Source: an uncultured Oscillospiraceae bacterium
GTDB lineage: Bacteria; Bacillota; Clostridia; Oscillospirales; Oscillospiraceae
Direction of reading: 5' to 3'
Assembly: GCA_910584835.1 (NCBI GenBank)
Contig: CAJUEG010000021.1
Span: 1-36,971 of the forward strand
Length of the DNA: 36,971 nt
The stretch's first letter is position 1; each line of letters opens with the position of its first letter. Below, piece after piece: positions 7,652-15,338 of the stretch. The position numbers and the translations under genes are program-made. The notes below the pieces were generated by a model. That model saw only the letters and a program-made list of their open reading frames with translations. It was not told the DNA's origin and searched no databases.

Positions 7652-8520
7652 TGGTCGCTTCCCTCCTCGTGTTCACAAATGCCGCAGGCTTTCCGCACCA
7701 CGCGGCGCATCATGTTCTCCGCGACGATCCGGCGGTAGCCCTCGCTGGCCCGGATGTCCGTGATCGGTTTGATATCCGCCTGGAGCGCGTCCATCGCCTG
7801 GCGGATGACGGCTTCCTCCGGCCTCTTCCCGCGCAGGCAGTCCTCCGCGCGGCCGGCGCGGACCGGGGTGGGTGCCACCGCGCCCACGGCAATCCGCACG
7901 TCCCTCATCACGCCGTCCTGCGCCAAGTCCACGGAGGCGGCGATATTGACCACGGAGATGGCCATGGCGCTGCGAAGGCCCACCTTGACAAACGCGCTGT
8001 TGGGGTTGGGGCGGAAGCGCACCTGCGTCACCAGCTCCCCGGGGTTCAGCGCCGTCCTGCCCACCCCGGTGAAAAACTCGCGGATGGGAAGCGTCCGCTG
8101 CCCGCCCTCCCGCGCAATGACCACCTGGGCGTCAAAGGCCAGAAGGGACGGCGCGCTGTCGGCCGACGGCGACGCGTTGCCGATATTTCCGCCCAGCGTA
8201 GCGCTGTGGCGCACGTTGGGATCGGCAAACACCTGCGCGGCCTGGAACAGGGCCGGGGCCTTGTCCATCAGCAGCAGCGAGTTCTCCAGGGTTCCCAGCG
8301 TCGTCCCCGCGCCGATGCAAATCCAGCCGTCCTCCTCGCGGATATACCGGAGCTCCTCCAGCTCCCGGATGCTGATGAAAACACATTCCGGCAGGCGCTT
8401 CAAATGGAGCCGCACCATCAGGTCGGTTCCCCCGCACACAATACGGGCGGCCTGTCCATGCTCCTTCAGCAGCTCTAGCGCGTGGGGGACGCTGCCGGCG
8501 GTGATAAATTGATAGCCCAT
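7648..8520 (-). CDS. Molybdenum hydroxylase FAD-binding subunit
   Basis: A 290-aa subunit of the CoxM/NdhF type that passes electrons from the iron-sulfur subunit to an acceptor such as NAD(P). FAD-binding motifs VCGGTDLMV (28-36) and SATLGGNIGNASPSAD (106-121) are clear, followed by the CO-dehydrogenase flavoprotein C-terminal domain. Two in-frame ATGs exist: 8526 overlaps the upstream stop (ATGA) but has the AGAGG site almost touching it, whereas 8520 has that site 7 nt away and is preferred. Length is close to that of NdhF of Eubacterium barkeri (about 296 aa). Confidence 0.94.
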   Translation of the reverse strand: MGYQFITAGSVPHALELLKEHGQAARIVCGGTDLMVRLHLKRLPECVFISIRELEELRYIREEDGWICIGAGTTLGTLENSLLLMDKAPALFQAAQVFADPNVRHSATLGGNIGNASPSADSAPSLLAFDAQVVIAREGGQRTLPIREFFTGVGRTALNPGELVTQVRFRPNPNSAFVKVGLRSAMAISVVNIAASVDLAQDGVMRDVRIAVGAVAPTPVRAGRAEDCLRGKRPEEAVIRQAMDALQADIKPITDIRASEGYRRIVAENMMRRVVRKACGICEHEEGSDQ

Positions 8521-8522
8521 GC

Positions 8523-9536
8523 TCATCCCTCTTCTTTCCGCTCCAGCTCACGCAGGCCGAACAAAACCTTCTCCCGCGTGGCGGGCAGGTCTCGGATGCG
8601 TACGCCCGTGGCGTTGTAGATCGCGTTGATAATGGCCGGAGCGGTGGGGTTGCAGGTGGGCTCCGAAACGCCTTTCGCGCCAAACGGCCCCTTTTCCTCC
8701 GGGATCTCCACGCACTCCGTGATCAGCTCCTCGGGCATGTCCAGCGACGTGGGGATCTGATAAGTCGCCAGCGACGGGTTCAGAATGCCGCCCTTCACCG
8801 GGTCTTCCATGATCTGCTCATACAGGCCGTATCCGATCCCGGTGGCGATCCCCCCCTCGATCTGCCCTTCCACCAGCATGGGATTGATCATATTGCCGCA
8901 GTCGTGCACCGCCACCAGCCTGGTGACCTTGACCTCGCCGGTGTCGGTGTCCACCTCCACCTCGGCAATCTGCGTGGCATAGATGCTCACCTCAAAGGGC
9001 ATGCCCTGGCCGTCCTCCTCGTCAAGGGGCATTGTGGCCGGGGAGTAGGAGTCCACCGCAAGAATCGGATGGCCCAAAACCCGCTCGCTGTAGGTGGCCG
9101 CCTCCGCGATGGTCATCCGCTTTGCCGGCCAATACCGCAGGAAGATCTCTCCGTCCTCGATCATCAGCTGGCCGGAGTGGATCACCCCCATCTTCCGGGC
9201 CGCCGCGTCCAGCAGCTGCTCCTTCACCTTTCTCGCCGTCTTCTGCACCGCGTTTCCCGCGATATACGTGACCCGGCAGGCGCCGGTACCCGCGTCGTAA
9301 GGCGTCACCTCCGTGTCCCCGGTGACCACCCGGACCTGGCTCAGCTTCAGCCCCATCTCCTGGGCCGCGATCTGGGCCATGCACGTGTTGGAGCCCTGCC
9401 CGATGTCCGTGGCCCCCACATTCAGCACCGCCGTGCCGTCATGGTTCATCTTGATGAACACGCCGGCCGGATTTGCCTTGCCGGTGGAGCCGTTGGGATA
9501 GAACATGCAGGCCATCCCGGTTCCCTTTTTGATCAT
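8523..9536 (-). CDS. Molybdenum hydroxylase molybdopterin subunit, C-terminal half (NdhM-like)
   Basis: A 337-aa protein equal to the C-terminal half of a xanthine-dehydrogenase large subunit. It starts at the linker (MIKKGTGMACMFYPNG), carries the molybdopterin-contacting GQGSNT (46-51) followed by QIAAQEMGL, and ends with the family active-site segment FGAKGVSEPT, in which Glu292 aligns with the catalytic base of xanthine oxidase. The split from the preceding gene is at the ATGA overlap and this gene has its own GAGGGGGG site 8 nt upstream, so it looks like genuine subunit division rather than a sequencing error. Eubacterium barkeri nicotinate dehydrogenase is split at the same place (NdhL/NdhM). 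Confidence 0.9.
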   Translation of the reverse strand: MIKKGTGMACMFYPNGSTGKANPAGVFIKMNHDGTAVLNVGATDIGQGSNTCMAQIAAQEMGLKLSQVRVVTGDTEVTPYDAGTGACRVTYIAGNAVQKTARKVKEQLLDAAARKMGVIHSGQLMIEDGEIFLRYWPAKRMTIAEAATYSERVLGHPILAVDSYSPATMPLDEEDGQGMPFEVSIYATQIAEVEVDTDTGEVKVTRLVAVHDCGNMINPMLVEGQIEGGIATGIGYGLYEQIMEDPVKGGILNPSLATYQIPTSLDMPEELITECVEIPEEKGPFGAKGVSEPTCNPTAPAIINAIYNATGVRIRDLPATREKVLFGLRELERKEEG

Positions 9537-10804
9537 GCCCGTGTCCCCCCTCTTCCTGTGCCGGACGCTTTCTCCAGCTCCAGCGCCCGCTCAAAGGTCG
9601 CCCGCATCGCGCGGCTGTCCAGAAGCTGGCCGGTGGCCCCTTCCCCCCGGTCAAAGAACAGGTTTTTCCGCCGGAATTCCACCGGGTCCATCCCCAGCTC
9701 GTGGGCGATGGTGTCCGTGTGGACCTCGTGGGCAAAGGCCACCTGGGGCACGCCGAAGCCGCGCATCGCGCCGCCAAGCGCGGAGTTGGTGTAGACCAGG
9801 TAGGAATCCACGCTGATATTCGGGATGTTATACGGTCCCGCCGCGTGGACGGAGGCCTTTGTCAGCGTATCCTTGCCCAGGCACACATAGGGCCCGGAAT
9901 TGCTGATGATCTCGATCTTCCGGGCCAAAATCGTCCCGTCCTTTTTCAGCCCGGTCTTATACTTCATGCGGTAGGGGTGGCGCAGGGTGGAGTAAAACTC
10001 CTCCTTGCGGCTGAACACCATCTTGGCCGGCCTGCCGGTCTTCAGCGTAATCAGCGCCACCCACGGCTCCAGAGAGACGTCGTTTTTTCCGCCAAACGCG
10101 CCGCCGACCGGAGGGGTCAGCACCCGCAGCTGCGTCATATCCAATTGGAGGATTTTCAGCAGCTGGGTGATATACGCAAAGGCCCGGGAGGTGGACGTGG
10201 TTATCACCAGCTGGCCGTCCGGCCTCAGCTCGGACAGCGCCACATGGGGCTCCAGCGGCACGTGCTCCACCTTCTGCGTGGTGAACTCCTCCTCCACGAT
10301 CCTGTCCGAGGCGGCGAGGCCGGCCTCCACATCCCCTTTACGAATTTTAATGCGGGCGACTGTGTTGCTGGTCCCCTCATGGACGAGCACCTCGTCCCTC
10401 ATCCCCTCCACCGGGTCCAGCACCGGCTCCAGCGGCTCATACTCCACACGGATCTTCTCCGCGGCCAGCTGGGCCTGGGCCTCCGTCTCCGCCGCCACCA
10501 CCGCAATGGCGTCCTGCTTGCAGTACACCTTGTCATCCGCCAGCACCGGCTGATCCTGGAACTTGTATCCGAACCGGTTGACCGGCACATCCTTGGCCGT
10601 GATGACCGCCCGGACGCCCGGGCTGCGCTCCGCCTCGGACACGTCCACCGACAAAATGCGGGCGTGGGCATAGTCGCTGTACCGGGCCGCGGCGTACAGC
10701 ATATTGGGATAGGAAATATCCGCGCCGTACACCACCTGGCCGGACGCCTCCAGCAGCGCGTCCGTCCTCGGCGTTCGTACCCCCAAAACTTGATATTCAC
10801 TCAT
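9533..10804 (-). CDS. Molybdenum hydroxylase molybdopterin subunit, N-terminal half (NdhL-like)
   Basis: A 423-aa protein equal to the N-terminal part of the large subunit of xanthine dehydrogenase-type enzymes. It contains the a/b hammerhead domain (about residues 15-125) and the first molybdopterin-binding domain, with GGAFGGK (234-240) and AMRGFGVPQ (346-354). The Arg348 region aligns with the substrate-positioning Arg880 of bovine xanthine oxidase. The size matches NdhL of nicotinate dehydrogenase (about 425 aa). The start ATG 10804 has GGAGGGG 10 nt upstream. The substrate is probably a heteroaromatic or other electron-poor ring or aldehyde, since family members hydroxylate a carbon next to a hetero-atom; which one cannot be read from sequence. 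Confidence 0.9.
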   Translation of the reverse strand: MSEYQVLGVRTPRTDALLEASGQVVYGADISYPNMLYAAARYSDYAHARILSVDVSEAERSPGVRAVITAKDVPVNRFGYKFQDQPVLADDKVYCKQDAIAVVAAETEAQAQLAAEKIRVEYEPLEPVLDPVEGMRDEVLVHEGTSNTVARIKIRKGDVEAGLAASDRIVEEEFTTQKVEHVPLEPHVALSELRPDGQLVITTSTSRAFAYITQLLKILQLDMTQLRVLTPPVGGAFGGKNDVSLEPWVALITLKTGRPAKMVFSRKEEFYSTLRHPYRMKYKTGLKKDGTILARKIEIISNSGPYVCLGKDTLTKASVHAAGPYNIPNISVDSYLVYTNSALGGAMRGFGVPQVAFAHEVHTDTIAHELGMDPVEFRRKNLFFDRGEGATGQLLDSRAMRATFERALELEKASGTGRGGTRA

Positions 10805-10840
10805 CGTAATTTATCCCCTCCGGCTCAGGCGGGAGCCTCG

Positions 10841-11029
10841 TCAGTGTTCATCGGCGCGGAGCACCCCTCCGCTGGCCATATCTTCTTTTTTGATGTCAAA
10901 AAAGTAGATTTTGACCCGGTCGGGCGGCACCTTCGCAATCCTGGATACATCCGCGGTAACCGCCGCCGCGATTTCCCGTTTCTGCTCCACGCTCCTGCCT
11001 TCCACCATGTGAATTTGAATAAACGGCAT
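10841..11029 (-). CDS. 4-Oxalocrotonate tautomerase-family enzyme
   Basis: A 62-aa protein. After Met removal the first residue is Pro1, the general base of the tautomerase superfamily. The sequence PFIQIHMVEGRSVEQK aligns with 4-OT, including Arg11. Two classical 4-OT residues differ: Arg39 is Lys39 (DRVKIYF) and Phe50 is Met50 (KEDMASGG), so it probably acts on a different enol/keto substrate. It should form a hexamer like other short 4-OT proteins (family knowledge). An AAGGGGGA site precedes ATG 11029. Position directly before the molybdenum hydroxylase suggests that it isomerises a hydroxylated, enol-type product. Another frame (10825-11055) covers the same DNA but has no family pattern. 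Confidence 0.9.
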   Translation of the reverse strand: MPFIQIHMVEGRSVEQKREIAAAVTADVSRIAKVPPDRVKIYFFDIKKEDMASGGVLRADEH

Positions 11030-11080
11030 ATGTCAGTCCCCCTTATTTCAGTCATCGCCGCCCGCCTCAGGCTGCGGCGG

Positions 11081-12112
11081 TCACGGTTTCATCAGTATCT
11101 TGATGACATGGTCGTTCGGGCCCGGATGGCGCAGCAGATCAAAGGCCTCCTGCGCGTCGTCCAGATGGAATATATGGGTGCACATGGGCTTGATGTTGAA
11201 TCCGCTGTCATGCAGCAGCTTCAGCGTCGGCGCATATGCGCCGTATTGCCCCTGCGAGCCCCGGAAATCAATCTCGTGCCAGCGGATCAGATTGGGGTTC
11301 ATGACCACCTCCGGGCCCGCAAACGTGCCCATCGTGACCACAATCCCACGGAAGCGCACCGCGTGGACCGCCTGCTGAAGGGTGAGGCACTGGTTCCCTC
11401 CCACGCACTCCAAAACCACATCGGCCCCCACGCCGCCGGTGAGCTCCTTCACCCGCTCCGGCAGGTCCTCCGCCGCGGAGTTGACCGCATAGTCGGCCCC
11501 CATCGCCAGCGCCGTCTCCAGGCGGTAGTCCACAATATCCGAGATGACGACCCGCGCGCCCATACATTTCGCCACCATCATGGCGCCGATCCCGACGCCG
11601 CCCGCCCCGATCACCAGGACGGTATCGCCGGGCTTTACCGCCGCCCGGTCGTGGAGCGCGTGGTAGGACACCCCGAAGGGCTGCGCCAGCACCGCGCTGT
11701 CCAAATCCATGTCCTCCGGAACGGGAACAATATTTTCCGCGGGAATCGCCACGTATTCCGCCAGGCCGCCGTCCACGTCAAACCCGTTGGTGACCCGATT
11801 CTGGCACAGCCCCGGCATCCCATGGGTGCAGAGATAGCACTTCTTGCAGGGCTGGTTGGTCTCCGCGCAGACGCGGTCTCCCACCTGTACGCCGGAAACC
11901 CCGTCTCCGATCTCGTGAATGAACCCCCCGAACTCATGGCCCATCACCCGCGGATAGGTAAATTGGAAATGCCTGCCCTCATAGCCGTGGACGTCCGACC
12001 CGCAGATCCCGCAGGCGTGGACCTTGATAACCACCTGGCCCGGCTTCGCCTTTGGCGTGGGAAGTTCCTTTACCCTCAGCTCATGGGGCTTTTCCATTAC
12101 GACCGCTTTCAT
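11081..12112 (-). CDS. Zinc-dependent medium-chain alcohol dehydrogenase
   Basis: A 343-aa MDR-superfamily dehydrogenase, closest in pattern to threonine/sorbitol-dehydrogenase types. Catalytic zinc ligands are Cys37 (GICGSD), His59 and Glu60 (MGHEFGG). The structural zinc is bound by Cys89, Cys92, Cys95 and Cys103. The nucleotide site is VLVIGAGGVGIGAM (167-179), followed by an acidic residue (VVISD) that favours NAD(H). The often-conserved Glu of the LxEP motif is Gln144 here. ATG 12112 is chosen over GTG 12115 because AGGAGG lies 6 nt upstream of the ATG but only 3 nt from the GTG. It likely oxidises or reduces a hydroxy/keto intermediate of the operon's pathway. Confidence 0.92.
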   Translation of the reverse strand: MKAVVMEKPHELRVKELPTPKAKPGQVVIKVHACGICGSDVHGYEGRHFQFTYPRVMGHEFGGFIHEIGDGVSGVQVGDRVCAETNQPCKKCYLCTHGMPGLCQNRVTNGFDVDGGLAEYVAIPAENIVPVPEDMDLDSAVLAQPFGVSYHALHDRAAVKPGDTVLVIGAGGVGIGAMMVAKCMGARVVISDIVDYRLETALAMGADYAVNSAAEDLPERVKELTGGVGADVVLECVGGNQCLTLQQAVHAVRFRGIVVTMGTFAGPEVVMNPNLIRWHEIDFRGSQGQYGAYAPTLKLLHDSGFNIKPMCTHIFHLDDAQEAFDLLRHPGPNDHVIKILMKP

Positions 12113-12131
12113 CACAAGCCTCCTCTTCCGC

Positions 12132-14093
12132 TCAGCCGCCGGCGGCGGCCTCGCGCTTTTTCAGCGCCCGGTTGACAACGATCACCGCCAGCAGCACAAG
12201 CAGGCCAATCATATCCGTAGCCCATCCGGGGACGATCAGCGTAACCGCGGCCATGGCCAGCGCCACCCTGAGCACCGGGTGGTAGCCGCTGCCCAGCGCC
12301 CCCGCCAGACAGTACGCGCCCAAAACGGCGGAGGCGGCGCACAGCAGCACGTTCGGCAGGCTGCCGATCCCCAGCAGCTCCTGGTTGTAAACAAAGACAA
12401 ACGGTACGATATAGGCCGACAGTCCCAGCTTCATCGCCTCCCACGAGGTCTTCGACGGGCTGGCGCCCGCGATCCCCGCCGCCGCGTAACCGGCCAGGGC
12501 CACCGGGGGAGTAATGGTGGAGATGGTGGCAAAGTACATGCAGAACATATGGGCCACAAAGGGCTCCACGCCCATTTTAATCAGCGTGGGCGTTCCCACG
12601 GAGGCGGCCAGGATATAGGCCGGAACCGTCGGCATACCCATGCCCAGAACCAGGCAGAACACCATCACCGCCACCAGCGTCAGCGGGAGATTTCCCCTGG
12701 TCAGCTCCATCACGGCGGAGCCCAGGCGCTGGGCCAGGCCGGTCAGCGACATGACGCCCACCACAATGCCGGCGGTGCCGCAGGCGGCCACCGCGTCCAT
12801 AGAGCCGATCGCGCCGGCGGACAGCGCATTCCCCGCCTTTTTGAAGTCCACCCGGCCCTCCTTCACGCTATCCGCCTTGATAAACAGCGGCGCGATCCAG
12901 CTCAGCGCGATGGCCACGACAATGGAGATCAGCGCGCCCATGATGATGGACTTTTTGAACACCGTGATAATCAGGATAAACAGCAGCAGCGGGATCAGCA
13001 GGTAACCGCCGGTGCGCAGCTCCGTCCAGACATTGGGCAGCTCGTCCTTGGACACGCCGGTCAGCTTCAGCTTCACCGCCCGGAAGTCCACCATGAAGAA
13101 CACGGCCAAAAAGTAAATGATCGCGGGGATAATGGCCGCCGTCATCACGGTTTTGTAGGTGACGCCCGCGTATTCCGCCAAAACAAACGCCACGGCGCCC
13201 ATGACCGGCGGCATGATCTGCCCGCCTGTGGAGGCCGCCGCCTCCACCGCCCCGGAGAATTCGCTGGAGTAGCCCGTCTTCTTCATCAGCGGGATGGTGA
13301 AGCTGCCGGTGGCCACCACGTTGCCCATGGCGCTGCCGGAAACCGTCCCCATCAGCGCGCTGGACACGATGGCCACTTTGGCCGGGCCTCCGCGGTACCG
13401 GCCGGCTATCGCCGTGGCAAAGCGGGTGAAGAATTCGCCCACGCCGCTGGTCGTCAAAAAGGCGGCGAAGGTGACGAACAGCACGATATAGTTGGCCGCC
13501 GCGCTCATGGCCGCGCCAAAGAAGCCCTCTGTGCTGAGCAGGATGCTGAGCACACGGTTAAAGCTGTACCCGCGATGGCCCAGCACGCCGGGGAGGGACG
13601 CGCCAAACACGGCATAGAGCATGAATATCCCCGCGATAATGGGCAGCGTCCACCCGATCAGGCGGCGGGTCATCTCGATCACCGCAAACAGGCACAGCAG
13701 AGAGAAGACAATGTCCATCGTGGTGGATTGGAAGCCCGCGCGGTAATAAATGTCCTTATAGAACAGGATCACGTATACCATCACGGACAGGGCTATGGCG
13801 ATGCACACGAAGTCGTACGCCACGGGGCGGGTTTTGTTCGCGCTCTTTGTGGGCGGAACCATCATAAAGGACAGCGCCGCAATGGACAGCAGGCTGACGG
13901 CCCGGAACATAAAGGGATCCATGGGATAGAACGACAAGCCGACAATGTGAAAAACCGTAATGAGCAGGGCAAATGTTGAGGCGATGTATTTCCACACGCC
14001 CTGCAGCTCACGCTTTTTCTTTCCGTCGTTCTTTGCCTCCTCCAACGCCTGGGCGACCTGCTCCTCTTTCTTATCTTTCTTAAAAAGCCTCAT
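12132..14093 (-). CDS. TRAP transporter permease, fused small and large subunits (4TM/12TM)
   Basis: A 653-aa inner-membrane protein combining the small (DctQ-like) and large (DctM-like) TRAP subunits, as is usual for TAXI-type systems. A basic cytoplasmic N-terminus (about residues 1-35) is followed by an N-terminal group of helices and then the large elevator domain, with SSALMGTVSGSAMGNVVATG, STGGQIMPPVMGAVAFVLAEY, GMGMPTVPAYILAA and FATISTITPPVALAGYAAAGIAG segments typical of the family. It imports an organic acid or amino acid with sodium, using the binding protein encoded just upstream. AGGAG lies before ATG 14093. A strong stem-loop separates the two genes, which probably lowers permease expression relative to the receptor. 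Confidence 0.95.
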   Translation of the reverse strand: MRLFKKDKKEEQVAQALEEAKNDGKKKRELQGVWKYIASTFALLITVFHIVGLSFYPMDPFMFRAVSLLSIAALSFMMVPPTKSANKTRPVAYDFVCIAIALSVMVYVILFYKDIYYRAGFQSTTMDIVFSLLCLFAVIEMTRRLIGWTLPIIAGIFMLYAVFGASLPGVLGHRGYSFNRVLSILLSTEGFFGAAMSAAANYIVLFVTFAAFLTTSGVGEFFTRFATAIAGRYRGGPAKVAIVSSALMGTVSGSAMGNVVATGSFTIPLMKKTGYSSEFSGAVEAAASTGGQIMPPVMGAVAFVLAEYAGVTYKTVMTAAIIPAIIYFLAVFFMVDFRAVKLKLTGVSKDELPNVWTELRTGGYLLIPLLLFILIITVFKKSIIMGALISIVVAIALSWIAPLFIKADSVKEGRVDFKKAGNALSAGAIGSMDAVAACGTAGIVVGVMSLTGLAQRLGSAVMELTRGNLPLTLVAVMVFCLVLGMGMPTVPAYILAASVGTPTLIKMGVEPFVAHMFCMYFATISTITPPVALAGYAAAGIAGASPSKTSWEAMKLGLSAYIVPFVFVYNQELLGIGSLPNVLLCAASAVLGAYCLAGALGSGYHPVLRVALAMAAVTLIVPGWATDMIGLLVLLAVIVVNRALKKREAAAGG

Positions 14094-14120
14094 ACTTTTT
14101 CTCCTAAGTCAAGTGATTGT

Positions 14121-14151
14121 AGAAATGGAGGGCGGTGTGCCCTCCATTTCT
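14121..14151 (-). promoter_or_regulatory. Intercistronic stem-loop between TAXI receptor and permease genes
   Basis: A perfect 13-bp stem (14121-14133 with 14139-14151) with a 5-nt loop lies 18 bp after the receptor stop codon. There is no U-tract downstream, so it is more likely an RNA-stabilising or processing hairpin than a full terminator. Such elements are common after binding-protein genes, where they allow more receptor than permease. Confidence 0.7.
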
Positions 14152-14169
14152 GCTGTCAGCGGATACAAA

Positions 14170-15246
14170 TCAGTCAATAGGCTTAATGTTGTCGGGCAGT
14201 TCAATGCCAATTTCGGTGTAGTAGCGGGCGGCGCCGGCATGCAGCGGGGTGGTGCAGTTGACCACCAGGCCGGCCTCCACGTAGGTGAAGGCCGCGTGCT
14301 GGCCGCACAGCTCCTCCAGGTTCTCAAAAATGGCCTTTGTCATCTCATAGACCAGCCCTTCCTCCAGGTCCTTGCTGGCAATCAGCATACAGCTGGTGGA
14401 GATGGTCTGGATGTCCTCCGTCTGCCACTCAAAGGTGCCGGCGGGAATGGTATAGCGGTCCGCATAGGGGTACTTGGCAATCAGCTTGTCGTAGATCGCG
14501 TCGCTGATGCCGAACACCACCGTGTCGTTGGTGGCGGCAAATTCGGACACGGCGCTGTGGGGCGCCAGGCCGTTGCACACCGCGCAGTCCACCAGGCTGT
14601 CGCTCATCTGCTGGTTCGCGTCGCTGGGGGACAGGTTGGTGATGCTGCAGTTGATGCCGGACACCTCCAGCACCCGGCGCATCCATGTGTCCGTGCTGGA
14701 GCCGGCCGTGGACAGGTTCACGGTCTTCCCCTCCAGCTGCTCAACGGAAGAGATCCCGGAGCCGGCGGGGGTGTAGTGCTGCTGGATGAAGGGGAACAGC
14801 GGCATAACGCTGCGGAAGTTCTGGCAGGTCTTGTCCGTCCAGGTGGCGGTCCCGGTCCACGCCTCATAGGCGAAGTCCGTGCCGGTGAAGCCCAGCTCGC
14901 AGGTTCCCTCGTCCACCATCAAAAGGTTGGCGGTCATTCCGGAGGAGGTCTCGCTGCTGATGCTGATGCCCAGATACTCGGTCAGGGCCGGGGCCAGCAC
15001 CGCGCCGACGATGCCGGTCTGGGAGCTGGCGCCTCCGGCCGCCAGGCCCAGATAGGAAGGCCAGCTGCTCCGGTCTGTCTCAGGGGCCGTGCTGGGAGCG
15101 TCCGAAGGGGCGTCGGAAGCGGCCGCCGGCGGGGTGCTCGGAGCATCGGAGGCTTTTTGAGGCGTTTCGCTGCACCCCGCCAACAGCGTGCCGGCCATGA
15201 CAAAGGACAGTATCAATGCAAGGATGCGTTTACTTCTCTTTTTCAT
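14170..15246 (-). CDS. TAXI-family TRAP transporter solute-binding lipoprotein
   Basis: A 358-aa extracytoplasmic receptor. The signal peptide ends in a lipobox (LLAG-Cys25), so it is anchored to the outer face of the membrane. A low-complexity Ala/Ser/Pro/Asp linker (about 30-60) leads to the TAXI/NMT1-like domain with LGLAAGGASSQTGIVGAVLAP, ELGFTGTDFAYEAW and GKTVNLSTAGSSTDTWMRRVLE segments. TAXI systems with known ligands carry glutamate, 2-oxoglutarate and related acids. GAGGAG precedes ATG 15246. The 92-bp gap upstream holds small hairpins (AGATGC/GCATCT). Being encoded with the pathway enzymes, it probably recognises the operon's substrate. Confidence 0.95.
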   Translation of the reverse strand: MKKRSKRILALILSFVMAGTLLAGCSETPQKASDAPSTPPAAASDAPSDAPSTAPETDRSSWPSYLGLAAGGASSQTGIVGAVLAPALTEYLGISISSETSSGMTANLLMVDEGTCELGFTGTDFAYEAWTGTATWTDKTCQNFRSVMPLFPFIQQHYTPAGSGISSVEQLEGKTVNLSTAGSSTDTWMRRVLEVSGINCSITNLSPSDANQQMSDSLVDCAVCNGLAPHSAVSEFAATNDTVVFGISDAIYDKLIAKYPYADRYTIPAGTFEWQTEDIQTISTSCMLIASKDLEEGLVYEMTKAIFENLEELCGQHAAFTYVEAGLVVNCTTPLHAGAARYYTEIGIELPDNIKPID

Positions 15247-15338
15247 GCTCTGTCTCCTCGTTTCATTTTATTTTTTAGATGCACCGCATCTAGAGGACGG
15301 AACGTCGTGGAACCAAACCACAGGATTTTAAGTCTTTC

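Noticed and set aside
9533..9536. TGA at the NdhL-like/NdhM-like junction as a selenocysteine codon
   Set aside because: Read-through would continue in a different frame from the downstream protein, and no SECIS-like need arises; the ATGA overlap explains it.
10825..11055. Alternative 76-codon frame over the tautomerase gene
   Set aside because: The 62-aa frame at 10841-11029 has Pro1 and the tautomerase pattern; this one is a shifted frame without family features.
9701..12175. 824-codon open frame on the plus strand, antisense to the hydroxylase, tautomerase and dehydrogenase genes
   Set aside because: His/Arg/Pro-rich composition with no family pattern; a mirror frame of strongly supported minus-strand genes in GC-rich DNA.
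12024..13979. 651-codon plus-strand open frame antisense to the TRAP permease
   Set aside because: Low-complexity His/Gln/Arg/Gly composition and no ribosome site; shadow of the permease gene.
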